Origin: Doryteuthis pealeii
Taxonomy: Eukaryota; Mollusca; Cephalopoda; Myopsida; Loliginidae
Length of the DNA: 64,000 nucleotides
Assembly (NCBI GenBank): GCA_023376005.1
Contig: CM042157.1
Coordinates: 51,874,347-51,938,346, forward strand
Reading direction: 5' to 3'
A program made the position numbers and the translations under genes. Under the pieces are notes generated by a model. That model searched no databases. It saw nothing but the letters and a program-made list of their open reading frames with translations, and was not told the DNA's origin. Within the stretch, counting starts at the first letter, position 1; each line of letters begins with the position of its first letter. Positions 11,207 to 21,463 of this stretch are shown in pieces.

Positions 11207-11362
11207 TGATATAATGGAATGACCCATATTCCCCGTACCTCAACAGTGGTGATGGTTCTAGCCACTATTTAAGAACACACATATTACTCTGTCTAGAACT
11301 CACTTGAAGTACTTAGACAATGGACTCTCCTCCTAATACTCACGCGACCTTACTATATAACA
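11207..11362 (+). repeat. Probable 5' LTR of the Gypsy element
   Basis: Ends ACTATATAACA just before a primer-binding site. The start at 11,207 (TGATATAATGG) is inferred from where family A homology ends. No partner LTR was found, so the left boundary is soft. Confidence 0.5.
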
Positions 11363-11364
11363 AA

Positions 11365-11380
11365 TGGCGACGAGGATCTG
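11365..11380 (+). promoter_or_regulatory. Gypsy primer-binding site (tRNA-Ser-like)
   Basis: TGGCGACGAGGATCTG begins with TGG two bases after the LTR end. Its first 13 bases match the complement expected for a serine (GCU) tRNA 3' end, recalled from general knowledge. The intronic Gypsy has a near-identical site. Confidence 0.7.
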
Positions 11381-11699
11381 AACAAACCCGGGGGGAAAAA
11401 AAAATCATGTAGCCGGTCACAACACTGATTTGAACTTGGAACGCAAGAAAACGGATTTACAAAAAAAAAAATCATATAGCAGGTCGCAACATGGATTTGA
11501 ACCTTGACCGCAACAAAACGGTAATTCTTTTTTTATCAGTAGAACTTTCTGCAAAATCTGGATTTTCGTTTTCTCTCGCGTTTCGTCTTTGACAGAAATT
11601 ACATTGTGTCAAGAATTTTGGCGGGGGGGCTTTCACTATTAGGAACAGGATAAGGCTGTTCTCACGGTTGAGTACTGTTGTGTGGAGGTATTTTTGTAA

Positions 11700-12704
11700 A
11701 ATTTAATACCTTTAAAACAAAAGTTGCATGAGGAATGCAATCAACTAATTCGTGAGCAATTAGAACAAATGCAAAACCAATTATTAAAACAACAGGAGAA
11801 TTTTGAGAAACTTCTAACAAATCAAGTAGTTCAATGATCAATGATCTTCTCGGTGGAGGGAATTTCAAACTCTCTCTCAGAATTTCACTATGACCCCAAC
11901 AACGGTATGACGTTTTCAGCATACTATAGAAGATATGAGTCTATCTTTTCAAAAAGGGGTTAACTGTGGTCCGACGAAGAAAAAGTGACATTGTTACTTC
12001 AGAAATTGAGTTCTCAAGAAAATACGAAGTATACAAAGTTGATACTATTTAAGTACCAGAGGAAATTTCATTTGACAAAACGATTAAAACATCGTCAAAA
12101 ATCTTTGACAAACATGATAGCCTTTTCCATACGCAATATAAGTGTTTAAATATCGTCAAACTGGAAAATGATGATCTTGTTTCTTACTCTGGTATGGTCA
12201 ACTCTCAATGTGAACTGTTTAAAATAAACAAAATTTCAAAGGACATGTTCAAATGTTTAATCTTCGTGCAAGGGTTAACTGCACCAAAAGACAAAGACAT
12301 ACGTTCCAGAATATTAACAATCATGGAACAGGACCCAGAAACTACATTACAAAAAGTAACTGAGGAGTGTCAAAGATTAATTAATGTCAAACGCGATAAC
12401 TCGCGTATCGAAGAAAAAAATATCTCGCAGGTACAAAGGATAAGACAAAGGGTCTTCAAAAGTAAAGAAAAGAATTATCAATGCAAAGCTTGTGGGGGGT
12501 AAAAATCATACAAGAAGTGATTGTTATTTTAAAAATATGCGATGTTTTGAATGTGGGATTATAGGCCACAAAGCTTCCGTATGTCGAAAAAGAAAAGAAC
12601 AAAAGCTCAACAATAAGGTAAATATTGTTTTATCCAAAAAAGAAATTAAAGACAATGGAAAAAGAAAATACGTTGACATTAAAATTAATGGAAAAATGGT
12701 ATGA
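11700..12704 (+). pseudogene. Gypsy gag with coiled coil and two zinc knuckles
   Basis: Decayed over three frames. It starts with a Gln-rich helical segment (EQLEQMQNQLLKQQENFEKL, near 11,755). Next come the capsid-like block MTFSAYYRRYESIFS (about 11,910) and DMFKCLIFVQGLTAPKD (12,243), then two CCHC knuckles around 12,480-12,590 (CKACGG...C and CFECGIIGHKASVC). The order and the YYRRYE and FKCLI blocks match the gag at 43,860-44,600 on the other strand. Gag would assemble the particle and bind RNA. Internal stops occur near 11,836 and 11,960, and there is a frame break at about 12,500. Confidence 0.8.
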
Positions 12705-12707
12705 TGT

Positions 12708-14138
12708 TTGTTAGACACAGGTAGTGACATTTCAATTATTGATGAGTCAACCTGGAAAAAAATAGGTCGACCAAAACTACTGAACACAGGTAAAGTCGCT
12801 AAAGGCGTATCGAGAAATAGATTAAAATTTAAAGGCGAATTCGAGTCTAGCATGTCTTGTGGAAAAATGCATAATTCAAAAGTATACGTTGTACCAGGTA
12901 AGAATTTGTGTCTGTTCGGTACTGAGTGGATAATTTTATTTGACTTATGGGAGCTGCCTATAAACTCTTTCAGTAATAAATTAGATGCTACAGCAAAAAA
13001 TAAATCCAGACAAACAAAGGAATTTTTAACTGAACTAGAAAACGAATTTCCTCAAGTATTTTTTGAGGGTTTAGGTTGTTGCACGAAAACTGAAGTAAGA
13101 TTCAAAATTAAAGAAAATGCAAAACCTGTTTTCAAACCTAAAAGAAATGTACCCTTTTCATCTTTGGAGGTAATAAACAAAGAACTCAAAAGACTAGAGA
13201 AAGTCAGAGTGATTGAAAAGGTGGATTATTCAGATTGGGCATCACCGACAGTATACATAAATAAAAAAAATAAAAAAATAGTAAGAGTCTGTGCTGATTT
13301 TTCAACAGGCCTAAATGACTGTATAAGAGATTATAGCTATCCTTTGCCGACTGCAGAAGATATTTTTTCAAATCTTAACGGAGGAAAGTTATTTTCTAAA
13401 ATCGACTTGTCAGAAGCATACCTACAAGTGAAAGTCGATGAGGAATGTTCCAAATACTTAACCATCCATACGCACTGGGGTTTGTATACCCTAAAACGTC
13501 TCCCATTTGGACTAAAAATAGTACCAAGCCTTTTCCAACAGATCATGGATGCTATGCTGACTAATCTAGAATACGCTATGGCATATTTGGACGACATACT
13601 GATAAAAAGCGAAAATATAGAACAACAAAGGAAAAATGTTTGGGAAGTATTTGAAACAATTAACAAATACGCGTTTAAGCTAGAACCTGAAAAGTGTGAA
13701 TTTTTTATGGATAGAATGGAATATCTGGGACAGATAATTGATCAAAAGGGTAGAAAACCTGACCCAGAAAGAGCGAAAGCCATAAAAAATATGCCCTCAC
13801 CGGACAATGTAATGAAACCACAGGCATTTCTAGGTCTAGCAAGTTATTATAGTATATATATACCGAGAATGTATGAGCTAAGAGCCCCATTAAATGAACT
13901 ACTAAAAAAGGGTAAAAAATGGTGTTGGTCTAAAGAGTGCGAAAAGGCATTTCAAGGATTAAAAGAATGTCTACTATCAGACCTCACACTAACACACTTC
14001 GACCCAAATAAAGAACTGATCGTAGCAGTGGACGCAAGCCAGTATGGACTCGGGGCTGTTCTACTGCATAGACTTGAAGACGGGTCGACAAGACCAATAG
14101 CTTATGCATCCAGAACATTACTACAAACGAACCACTAA
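12708..14138 (+). CDS. Gypsy protease, reverse transcriptase and start of RNase H
   Basis: 476-codon open frame from the protease active site (LDTGSDISIIDEST) into RT. RT motifs are intact: VIEKVDYSDWASPTVYI, RVCADF, SKIDLSEAYLQVKV, LPFGLKIVPSLFQQIMD and the catalytic YLDDILI near 13,585. LGLASYYSIYIPRMYELRAP is the thumb/connection. RNase H begins with VAVDASQYGLGAVL and stops after ASRTLLQTNH, where normal RNase H sequence is missing. This is the only long RT core kept by any LTR element in the window. The first codon is unlikely to be a true start, since it continues from gag-pro. Confidence 0.9.
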   Translation: MLDTGSDISIIDESTWKKIGRPKLLNTGKVAKGVSRNRLKFKGEFESSMSCGKMHNSKVYVVPGKNLCLFGTEWIILFDLWELPINSFSNKLDATAKNKSRQTKEFLTELENEFPQVFFEGLGCCTKTEVRFKIKENAKPVFKPKRNVPFSSLEVINKELKRLEKVRVIEKVDYSDWASPTVYINKKNKKIVRVCADFSTGLNDCIRDYSYPLPTAEDIFSNLNGGKLFSKIDLSEAYLQVKVDEECSKYLTIHTHWGLYTLKRLPFGLKIVPSLFQQIMDAMLTNLEYAMAYLDDILIKSENIEQQRKNVWEVFETINKYAFKLEPEKCEFFMDRMEYLGQIIDQKGRKPDPERAKAIKNMPSPDNVMKPQAFLGLASYYSIYIPRMYELRAPLNELLKKGKKWCWSKECEKAFQGLKECLLSDLTLTHFDPNKELIVAVDASQYGLGAVLLHRLEDGSTRPIAYASRTLLQTNH

Positions 14139-15157
14139 TGATTTTTGGATCTAAAAAAGGTATACCGACACATACAGCGAACCGGTTACAACAATGGGGT
14201 TATACTTCTAAACTACAATTTCAAAATGGAGTATATCTCATAAAAAAAAATGGGTCACTCAGATGGTCTCTCGAGACTAATTCCAAACAAGACCAAACCT
14301 TTGGAAGAAACGGTGATAGCATCATTGAAGGAGGAAAAAGAGCTTTCAGGGTTACTGATTAATACTATTCGAGAATTACCGGTCACCCTGGAAGACATTA
14401 AAAATGCCGCTGAAAAGGATGATTTTATTCAGCAAAGAAAAAAAGTAAGTCAGATTGAATGAAAGAAACGGAAAGGGAACAAAAGTATCTCCATTTTCAA
14501 TCTGTGATCAAACGCTTATGTACGCTGATAGGGTGGTAATGCCACACTCTTTACAAAAAAAGATTTTAAAAGAGTTTCACACAGGCCATCCGGGTATGTC
14601 TCGTATGAAATTCTTGATGAGGAGTTATACGTATTGGCCACGCATGAAAGAATGCAGGGGTTGCCAACTAGCAGCTAAAGCCCCCCCCCCCGATTAAAAT
14701 TCAACCCTGGCCAAAGACCTACATCCCATGGGAGCGGGTGCATATAGATTATGCAGGACCACTGAACGGATACTATTACTTGATCATCATTGATAGTTTT
14801 TCTAAATGGCTGGAAATTTACAAGTTCAGATACCCTACAACTACGAACACCATCAAAGCATTGGATGAAGTATTCAGTCGCTTTGGAGCCCTAATAATAC
14901 TGGTCAGTGACAATGCTACAATGTTCACAGGTAAATAATTTAAAGATTACTGCTCATCATTGGCCATAGAACAAATCATGACACCTGCCTACAATCCAAG
15001 GTCCAGTTCGTGGATACATTCAAAAGAGCATTAAGAAAGAACCAAGGACTAGATACTGACGAATGTAGTATACAGAAATTTCTTGCTGTATACAGGATCA
15101 CACTAAACCCAAACACTAGTGCAAAGCTATCACCAGCAGAACTAATGTTTGAATTTA
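14139..15157 (+). pseudogene. Gypsy integrase, broken
   Basis: A tether region with frameshifts (14,138-14,460) is followed by an integrase zinc domain (EFHTGHPGMSRMKFLMRSYT with CRGCQ, 14,570-14,670). A C-tract of ten bases at about 14,681 ends the frame. Core motifs HIDYAGPL (first Asp, 14,740) and LVSDNATMF (second Asp) follow, with a stop at 14,936. The region that should carry the catalytic Glu appears shortened: after TPAYNPR the sequence jumps to VQFVDTFKRALRKNQG. It ends near SPAELMFEF at 15,157. Confidence 0.82.
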
Positions 15158-15375
15158 TATAACCCCACCGATATTTTACACCCCAAAATAATTTAAGTGA
15201 ACTGAAAAAAATCACAAAATTTTGAAATGAAATAACTGATGCATTATAAAATTCATTCATTGATAAATTAACACTGAAAATTTCATTAAATTTCGGATAA
15301 TTCCCTGAATTTTGGTAAAAAATGTTCAAACGGGAGGGTTAAATTCGTTTTGTAAAACAGATTTTTCAACAAATT
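15158..15375 (-). repeat. Family A dispersed repeat (minus copy)
   Basis: Reverse-complement match to the 10,900-11,100 block and direct match to 63,375-63,640. With the plus copy at 10,700-11,205 it forms inverted arms around the Gypsy element. Confidence 0.8.
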
Positions 15376-16915
15376 GGGTATACCTAGTTAAGAGTTATTT
15401 TACAAAAATAGCATAAAATGTATAATCATGGGATAATTCAAGATGTTTGTAGAAGGATTATTTCAATTTTTAAATCAGTAATAATCCCTTTCCTTTTCCA
15501 ATCAGTCTAGTTTGTAGAATTATCTCTTGGCATTAATCTCAATTGTTTCTCTGCAGCCAATAAAGTGATATTAAAAGTTAATTCTTCTTATACAAGTTTG
15601 ATTACTTAGAAGAAAATAAAGTTTGAAATTTAATATTAAAGGGTAGTTATAAACAATCAAATTTTGTAAGTAAAATCATCTTAGCCAGTATAACCTACAA
15701 ATAGATTGAACTGAGTCTACTATTCCAAAATTTACCTCAAAACATTCATCCTGCAATGACAACATTAGAATAGTTTAATAAAACTCTCTCCAGTTTTGAC
15801 ATAACTGTTGTAGAGTAGCTTCAGCACTCTACCAGATGGACTGGCTCATAGCCATAAATTAGCCTACAATTAAAGTGGATTAACTAGCTAAATAATATTC
15901 AGACTGACAGCTGCATTGGCTATACCGAATTGACCCTCCTTTATTTAGTGTAAGTTTTGTCTTGTTAATTGTTTGTACTTATTTGTTCTGTGTTTGTATG
16001 TATCCGTTTGGCACTGGATGCTGGTGCTTATTAAATGTATTCTTCTGTGTATCTTTCCATCTCGCGATACAATAATAACTTACAAAGATTTAAAAGTGTA
16101 GAACTGAAGATGCATTGAATTTCTTAAAAATATAACTGCATATCATAATGATGGAAAAATCTAAAAGTAATCCAAACCCAATCCATGGCATTGGAAATAA
16201 TCCTTGAATAGGAAATAATCAGATAAAGTCAGTGGTAATTTTCATCATTTTCAAAAAGAGATTAGTGTTAGCAGTGTTCTTATATTTATAGAATGAGAGA
16301 TATGAAAAAAGACTTTGCATCAATTTCTCCTACATAATTTGTGTCCTAGCTTTTTTGAATGTTGTTTAATTGATTGCATAAAAATTTAAGATTATAGCAT
16401 TAAAAAATATGTCCAAACTGAAATATAGCATCGGTTAACAGCTTGATCAGGTTTCTTCTCATTTAAGGTGACCAATTAAATTAAAAGTTAACAAAATTTC
16501 AAATTTTAGAAATAAATGTCTCAATGTTGATTCAGTATGTTACTATATAATGGACTATAATCTGTTTGTGAGCATTCTCTAATTCATTCTTAATAATCTT
16601 TTGCTCATCTACCTTTATATATAAAGTTCCAGTCTGTTTGTTTGTTCACAAACTCCTCTTAGGATTTTGGAGATAAACCCTTAAACCATATATATTCTGA
16701 AACTACATTACCCAGGGGATTTGGATGAGTATATTTGACTTTGATTGAAATGATAATGAAATTTATTGCGTACAATGCTCACAAGTCATCAAAGTCTCAT
16801 GTATATTACATAGAATAATGTACTAATGTCAGGAACATGAATAGTAATACAGTAATAATATGCATGTATCTATGTGTGCATGCGGAGGAGGATATCAGGT
16901 ATAGTTTTGTCGAAT
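15376..16915. other. Intergenic AT-rich sequence
   Basis: No gene recognised. Around 16,605-16,720 a 'tttatatataaagttccagt' block followed by TTTG repeats resembles the end of an unclassified interspersed repeat. The last 150 bp may be the 3' untranslated part of the minus-strand LINE that follows. Confidence 0.45.
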
Positions 16916-16919
16916 TATT

Positions 16920-18260
16920 GAAAGATGAAGTGTTTTGCCTACAATGGATGCAGGCAATTTATTCCATGCCTCAGCAACTCAGTGTGTGAAAAAATGTTTC
17001 CAAAAGTCATGCTGTTTTCTGACTTTGTAGGCATACCCACATGTGTTAGAAACGGTGCTCAAGATTGCTGTTTTTGGGGTCCAAATTGGGAGGGCCGGAT
17101 AAGACTGTGAGAGTTCCAGAAATTCCAAAGTCTTTATCTGATACAGGATTTCATCAGCTTGGCAATACAACTAGTAAAACTGACTAGATGATAGTTGACA
17201 GGTGTTGTGCAGTCGCCCTTTTTGAACAGAGGAATTATACTGATAGTTTTCCACTGTTCTGGGGTAGCACCATTGTTCATACAGAATTGAAAAAAGAGAG
17301 ATACCTGATGCAGAGGGAAGTACCCACCAAGTTTGAGAAGCAGGTACACCATTAAGACCAGGAGAAGCGTGGTTGCATTTACTCTTGAGGTGATGTTTCA
17401 ACATTGCAGGTGTAAATTCTATAGTAGTTATAGAAGTTGATGTCAAAGTTGGAGGAGATGGTACATTTTGGTCCTCGACAGTGAAAATGTCTGCATAGCA
17501 GCATTCAGCAATGAGTTCTGCACATTCTTTGGGGTCATCGGTAACCTGGCTTGTATGAGAATTGCGAAGAAGACTTACTGGGGAGTGAGGCCTCTATTTC
17601 GAATTTACATATTTTCTGAATACCTTACTGTCAGGGCTGGTTGCTATGCGCTGTTCAAATTCAAGTACTGCCTTTTTTGTCACCTGCTTGAGATAATTGG
17701 ATGATTTGTTCTGCTTTCTTCTATTGATATCTGACTTGTGACGTTTATACTCTCACACAGCATTACGGTGTTCTTTCCTGGCAAGACAGATGGCTGTGGT
17801 CTGCATATGGGTATTTCTTCCACTTACATGGCACTGATGCCACACATGCTGTCCATATTGAATTCAGGATGTTCTGGAGTATAGTGTTGACATCTCATAG
17901 AATTCAGGCCAGTTTTGGCATTGCAGCTTTGTGCAGTAACAGTCCCCAGTCTGCTTTATTCCAATCAAAGTGAGCATTATGGAGATGGTTGTGTATTTTG
18001 TAATTCCCCATGAGGGATAGATTGGCAATGATCATGGCGTGGTGAAGATTAGATCCAAAGTGTTGTCACCTCTTGTTGGAGAGGTGACTACTTGGGAACA
18101 GTTTGAATCCAGCATGAGCTCAAGGAAATCATTCGCACTTTGTGGCTACTGAAAAGTTTCCCAATCAATCTCAGGATAATTGAAGTCCCCCTGCAATGAA
18201 AACATAAGTGGCTGTTTTTCTGGTAGCAGCTCTGAGTCCCAGGGGGCACATACCCCCTAC
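16920..18260 (-). pseudogene. CR1-like LINE remnant (endonuclease, RT, C-terminus)
   Basis: Read on the minus strand from 18,260 downward. It has an endonuclease end (GDFNYPEIDWE, about 18,190, then SPTRGDNTLDLIF), an inter-domain Lys/Arg-rich segment (YKRHKSDINRRKQNKSSNYL near 17,730), and RT entry motifs (HASPGLNGVPA, EQWKTISIIPLFKKGD, NYHLVSFTSCIAKLM, 17,190-17,390). It ends with the typical CR1 tail (CGYAYKVRKQHDFWKHFFTH ... AEAWNKLPACI, 16,940-17,060). The RT palm with the catalytic Asp pair is missing between about 17,165 and 17,150. Stops and frame changes make it inactive. Confidence 0.8.
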
Positions 18261-18511
18261 TGAATTTTTTCCTCTTCAATTTAAATGAAATTTAAACCAT
18301 AGGAAATGATACATATTCACAAACTAAAAGCAAATTTCTATAATATTAAGACACCCTAATGGGGGTTAAACCATAGTGAAAGTTTTGGAAGCTCATAATT
18401 TGAGTATTGGAACATCTATTATAATGGGGTATTTTCTATTAGTTAAATATAAATCAAGCAAAAAAATTACTTCTCTTTTATAGTAAAATTTGGCTAATTT
18501 TGATTTTTCAT
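18261..18511. other. Spacer, nothing recognised
   Basis: AT-rich sequence without ORF or repeat match. Confidence 0.4.
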
Positions 18512-18516
18512 CTTTC

Positions 18517-19009
18517 TATCGAAGGAAAAAAAATAGAGGGGGGAAAATAAATATTTGAGTCAACAAGTTCCTGCTGTGGGCGGACCAAAAAGAAGCGAGT
18601 CCACCGTCTTCTCGCAGGCCAAACTTTCTTTTGGTCAACACAGTCTTCGTCTTCGACCAGCAGCTGAAAAGCCGTCATCGTCAAAATATTTTAGCAGCTG
18701 AAAAATCGCAACTCCCATTTAGTTTTGTTTCTTTTTTCGATTAAAATCAATTTCTTTGTTGGGTCGTTCACAAAGCGCTTCGTCGCTGACCGCCGTCTCA
18801 CGTCGGCCAACTGCTTCTCGTCAGCGCTCCGCTCACTTGTTATTTATGGACACAGTCCCCCAACATCCGGACACCTGAATTACACCTCGCGTCCATCCAG
18901 CACCTGAATCGCATTTCTTTGCCTTCCGGGGGGCGCGGATTTGACTCCGGCAGACAAGACAATGTCTTGCCCTTTTTCCAAATGAGTACGGTACTCGTTC
19001 TCTGTCACA
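18517..19009 (-). repeat. 3' LTR of the pol-less element
   Basis: Matches 20,193-20,669. Shared features include the 'agaggggggaaaataaat' block, a perfect 7+1+7 palindrome CAAGACAATGTCTTG (around 18,955-18,970) and a CpG-rich segment with GGATTTGACTCC, which resembles a Pol III B box. Confidence 0.78.
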
Positions 19010-19079
19010 CTCCCCCCTGATGTCCTCATCACAAAACGTGCAGGGTGGAGGTGGCACTCCTTTGAAGTAGGAGGACTGT

Positions 19080-19565
19080 TGCTTCTTCGTCACATCGCAA
19101 AAATCTGTCTGGTCTCCGGCCCAATCGCAAAAATGCCCTCCGGTCTCTGGCCCAATCACAAAAATGCACTCTGGTCTCCAATCGCAAAATGCCTCCGGTC
19201 TCCGGCCAATCGCAAAAATGCACTCCGCAAAAATGCACTCTCTCCGGCCCAATCGCAAAAATGCACTCGGTCTCCGCCCAATCGCAAAAATGCACTCCGG
19301 TCTCCGCCCAAAAAATGCACTCCAGTCTCCGGCCCAATCACAAAAATGCACTCCGGTCTCCGGCCCAATCGCAAAAATGCACTCCAGTCTCCGGCCCAAT
19401 CGCAAAAATGCACTCCGGTCTCCGGCGCACAAATGCACACCGGTCTCCGGCACAAATGCACTCCGGTCTCCGGCACAAACGCACAAATGCTCTCCGGTCT
19501 CCTGCATAATCGCATAATGCGCTCCTTTCTCCGGCCCAATCTCATAAATGCACTCCGGTCTTCGA
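19080..19565. repeat. 31-bp minisatellite
   Basis: About fifteen copies of a unit around 'ctccggcccaatcgcaaaaa' plus 'tgcactccggt', 31 bp long with truncated variants. 31 is not a multiple of three, so the long frames here on both strands (18,833-19,507 minus, 19,079-19,624 plus) are repeat artefacts rather than genes. Confidence 0.9.
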
Positions 19566-19849
19566 AGGTCTCGTTCAAATATTTATACCACCTTCATCAT
19601 CACAATCTTCTTTGTGTATGCTAGTCTCCTGATTCAGCTCTGACATTCTTTGAAAAGTCACTGTGTCCACCTCCGAAATAAATGGTCAACTTTCTGTGTA
19701 CAACGGCATGTTGATCCAGTTTCAACTTTTAAATTGCCTGGGGAAAGATTGGTGACGATATCTCGCCCATTTCTGCTCACAAACGTCTGACAGGGCGTAC
19801 CTTAGACTTGTTTGACATTACCCAAAGCGAATATCTCTTGAAGACTCAA

Positions 19850-20175
19850 GTCAAGACTCTCTTGGTTCATGACAAATATCTCTAGGTTCTCGGATATCCC
19901 GAGATTCAATACGAATGTCTCTAGACTTTCCACGAGTGTCACGGGATTCCAAACGAATGTCTCTAGATTCACCGCGTATATCACGAGGTTCACGAATGTC
20001 ACAAGATTCACGTATATCACTTGATTCACTACGCAGATCCCGAGATTCAAGACGAATATCTCTTGCGGCTTCAAGGCGGATATCCCTGAAAGATTCAAGC
20101 ATAGGTTCTCTTGGCTCGTGACGGATATCTCTAGAGGACCCAAGCCTATTATCTCTCTGTTCAAGCGAATATTAT
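19850..20175 (-). CDS. Heptapeptide-repeat frame (RDIRxES) in pol-less LTR element
   Basis: Unknown function. On the minus strand a frame reads a degenerate heptad, RDIRLES / RDIRGES / RDTRGKS / RDIREP, about twelve times, ending at TGA near 19,850. Underlying DNA units are 18, 21 or 24 bp, so length changes keep the frame, which argues for past coding selection. The peptide is highly charged and alternates Arg/Asp/Glu, a pattern expected to form a helix or disordered polyampholyte. It lies just downstream of the 5' LTR, where gag should be. An in-frame stop (TAA) and a +1 continuation near 20,170 suggest a frameshift at the N-terminal side. The first ATG in frame is at about 20,100-20,102. 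Confidence 0.5.
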
Positions 20176-20192
20176 CCAAGGCCGAAATAACT

Positions 20193-20669
20193 TATAGAAG
20201 GAAAAAAATTAGAGGGGGGAAAATAAATATTTGAGTCAACAAGTTCCTGCTGAGGGGGGAGGGGGCCAAAAAGAAGCGAGACCACCGTCTTCTCGCAGGC
20301 CAAACTTTTGGTCAACTCAGTCTTCAGCAGCTGAAAAGCAGTCGTCGTCAAAATATTTTAGCAGCTGAAAAATCGCAACTTCCATTTAGTTTTGTTTCTT
20401 TGTTCGATTAAAATCAATTTCTTTGTTGGGTGGTTCGCAAAGTGTTTCGTCGCTGACTGCCGTTTCGCGTCGGCCAACTGCTTCTTGTCGGCGCTCCACT
20501 CACTTGTTATTTATGGACACAATCCCCCAACATCCAGGCACCTGAATTACACCTCGCGTCCATCCAGCGCCTGAACCGCATTTCTTTGCATTCCGGAGGG
20601 CGCGGATTCGACTCCAGCAGGCAAGACAATGTCTTGCCCTTTTTCTAAATGTACTAATTCTCCATCACA
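20193..20669 (-). repeat. 5' LTR of the pol-less element
   Basis: Direct repeat of 18,517-19,009, with TGTGA start on the minus strand at 20,669 and the CTTTC duplication beyond it. Confidence 0.78.
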
Positions 20670-20674
20670 CTTTC

Positions 20675-21049
20675 ATCACTAGAATTATGGTAAAAATATT
20701 ATTAGTTAACTAGCTTAAAAGCTACCCTATAAGGTGGCAAGTAAGCTAGTAGGTAAAAAACATATCTTTGGAAATGACCCAAGTTTTTACTTTTTTCTTA
20801 CATTATTAGTGCAAGTCTCAGCTAGAGATTATGTTTTATCATCTCAGATAAGCACTGCCATAGAAATAATTAATTCACAAAAAACAACTACAAATAAAAA
20901 AGATAAAAGAAAATACTAGTTACACTGAATGTTAGACTCAACTAGGCTTTGATTTCATTGATATAAATAATGATGTATAAAATTAGTAATAGTCTAAATG
21001 TAAACACTGATTACAGATATATTAACATTAGCAACACTTTGTACTATTA
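20675..21049. other. Spacer, nothing recognised
   Basis: AT-rich, without supported features. Confidence 0.4.
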
Positions 21050-21428
21050 CTAGCATCCCAGCTGATCTTTTTTATTTGAGCTTATTGTTGTTTAATCACA
21101 TTAGTTATATAGAGCTGTGTAAATGGAGTTCAGAACCGTTTGAATTATGCAAATAACCCCAGTGGTTCAAAAGTTATGAGAATTTAAAGCCCCGATATTG
21201 GGGGTACAAATGTGGACATGATTTTGTTTCAAAAATATGTCAAATCACGGACCATTAAAAAAAAAGAAATTCAGTGATTTCTTCACCGTTTCTTTATTTT
21301 TGGAGCAATTTTGATATAATTTGGTATTCTTATGTAAAATTGTATGTTCTTTCTGATTATGCACTCAAATTGTATGTATCTCTATGCTTGAACCCATTAT
21401 TTAGAGAATAAGAGATACAGATAGCAGC

Positions 21429-21463
<35 letters not shown>

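Larger units (their letters stand above)
11207..15157 (+). mobile_element. Gypsy (Ty3-like) retrotransposon, 3'-truncated
   Basis: A probable short 5' LTR, primer site, gag with two CCHC knuckles, protease, RT, RNase H and integrase follow in Gypsy order. No 3' LTR is visible, and the element ends inside the integrase C-terminal part against a family A repeat. Gag, protease and the RT N-terminus resemble those of the intronic minus-strand Gypsy at 42,560-45,342, so the two belong to one clade (the Mag-like group is a guess). Several frameshifts, stops and small deletions make it inactive. Confidence 0.88.
18517..20669 (-). mobile_element. Small pol-less LTR retrotransposon
   Basis: Two ~480-bp direct repeats flank 1.18 kb. 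A 5-bp duplication CTTTC lies at 18,512-18,516 and 20,670-20,674. Read on the minus strand, the element begins TGTGA. The 3' LTR is preceded by a purine tract AGGGGGGAG (plus 19,010-19,018), fixing the orientation. The interior holds a heptapeptide-repeat frame and a 31-bp minisatellite but no protease, RT or integrase. The LTR end is TA rather than CA and no canonical primer site was seen, so a different class of duplicated element is possible. The LTRs differ by several percent plus indels, so it is older than the Copia insertion. Confidence 0.75.

Noticed and set aside
18955..18970. Palindrome CAAGACAATGTCTTG as an operator or terminator
   Set aside because: It lies in an LTR of a eukaryotic retroelement. 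The copy in the partner LTR explains its conservation, and no regulatory role can be shown.
18833..19624. Long ORFs on both strands (up to 224 codons)
   Set aside because: They are translations of a 31-bp tandem repeat. The unit is not a multiple of three and frames occur on both strands with no domain.
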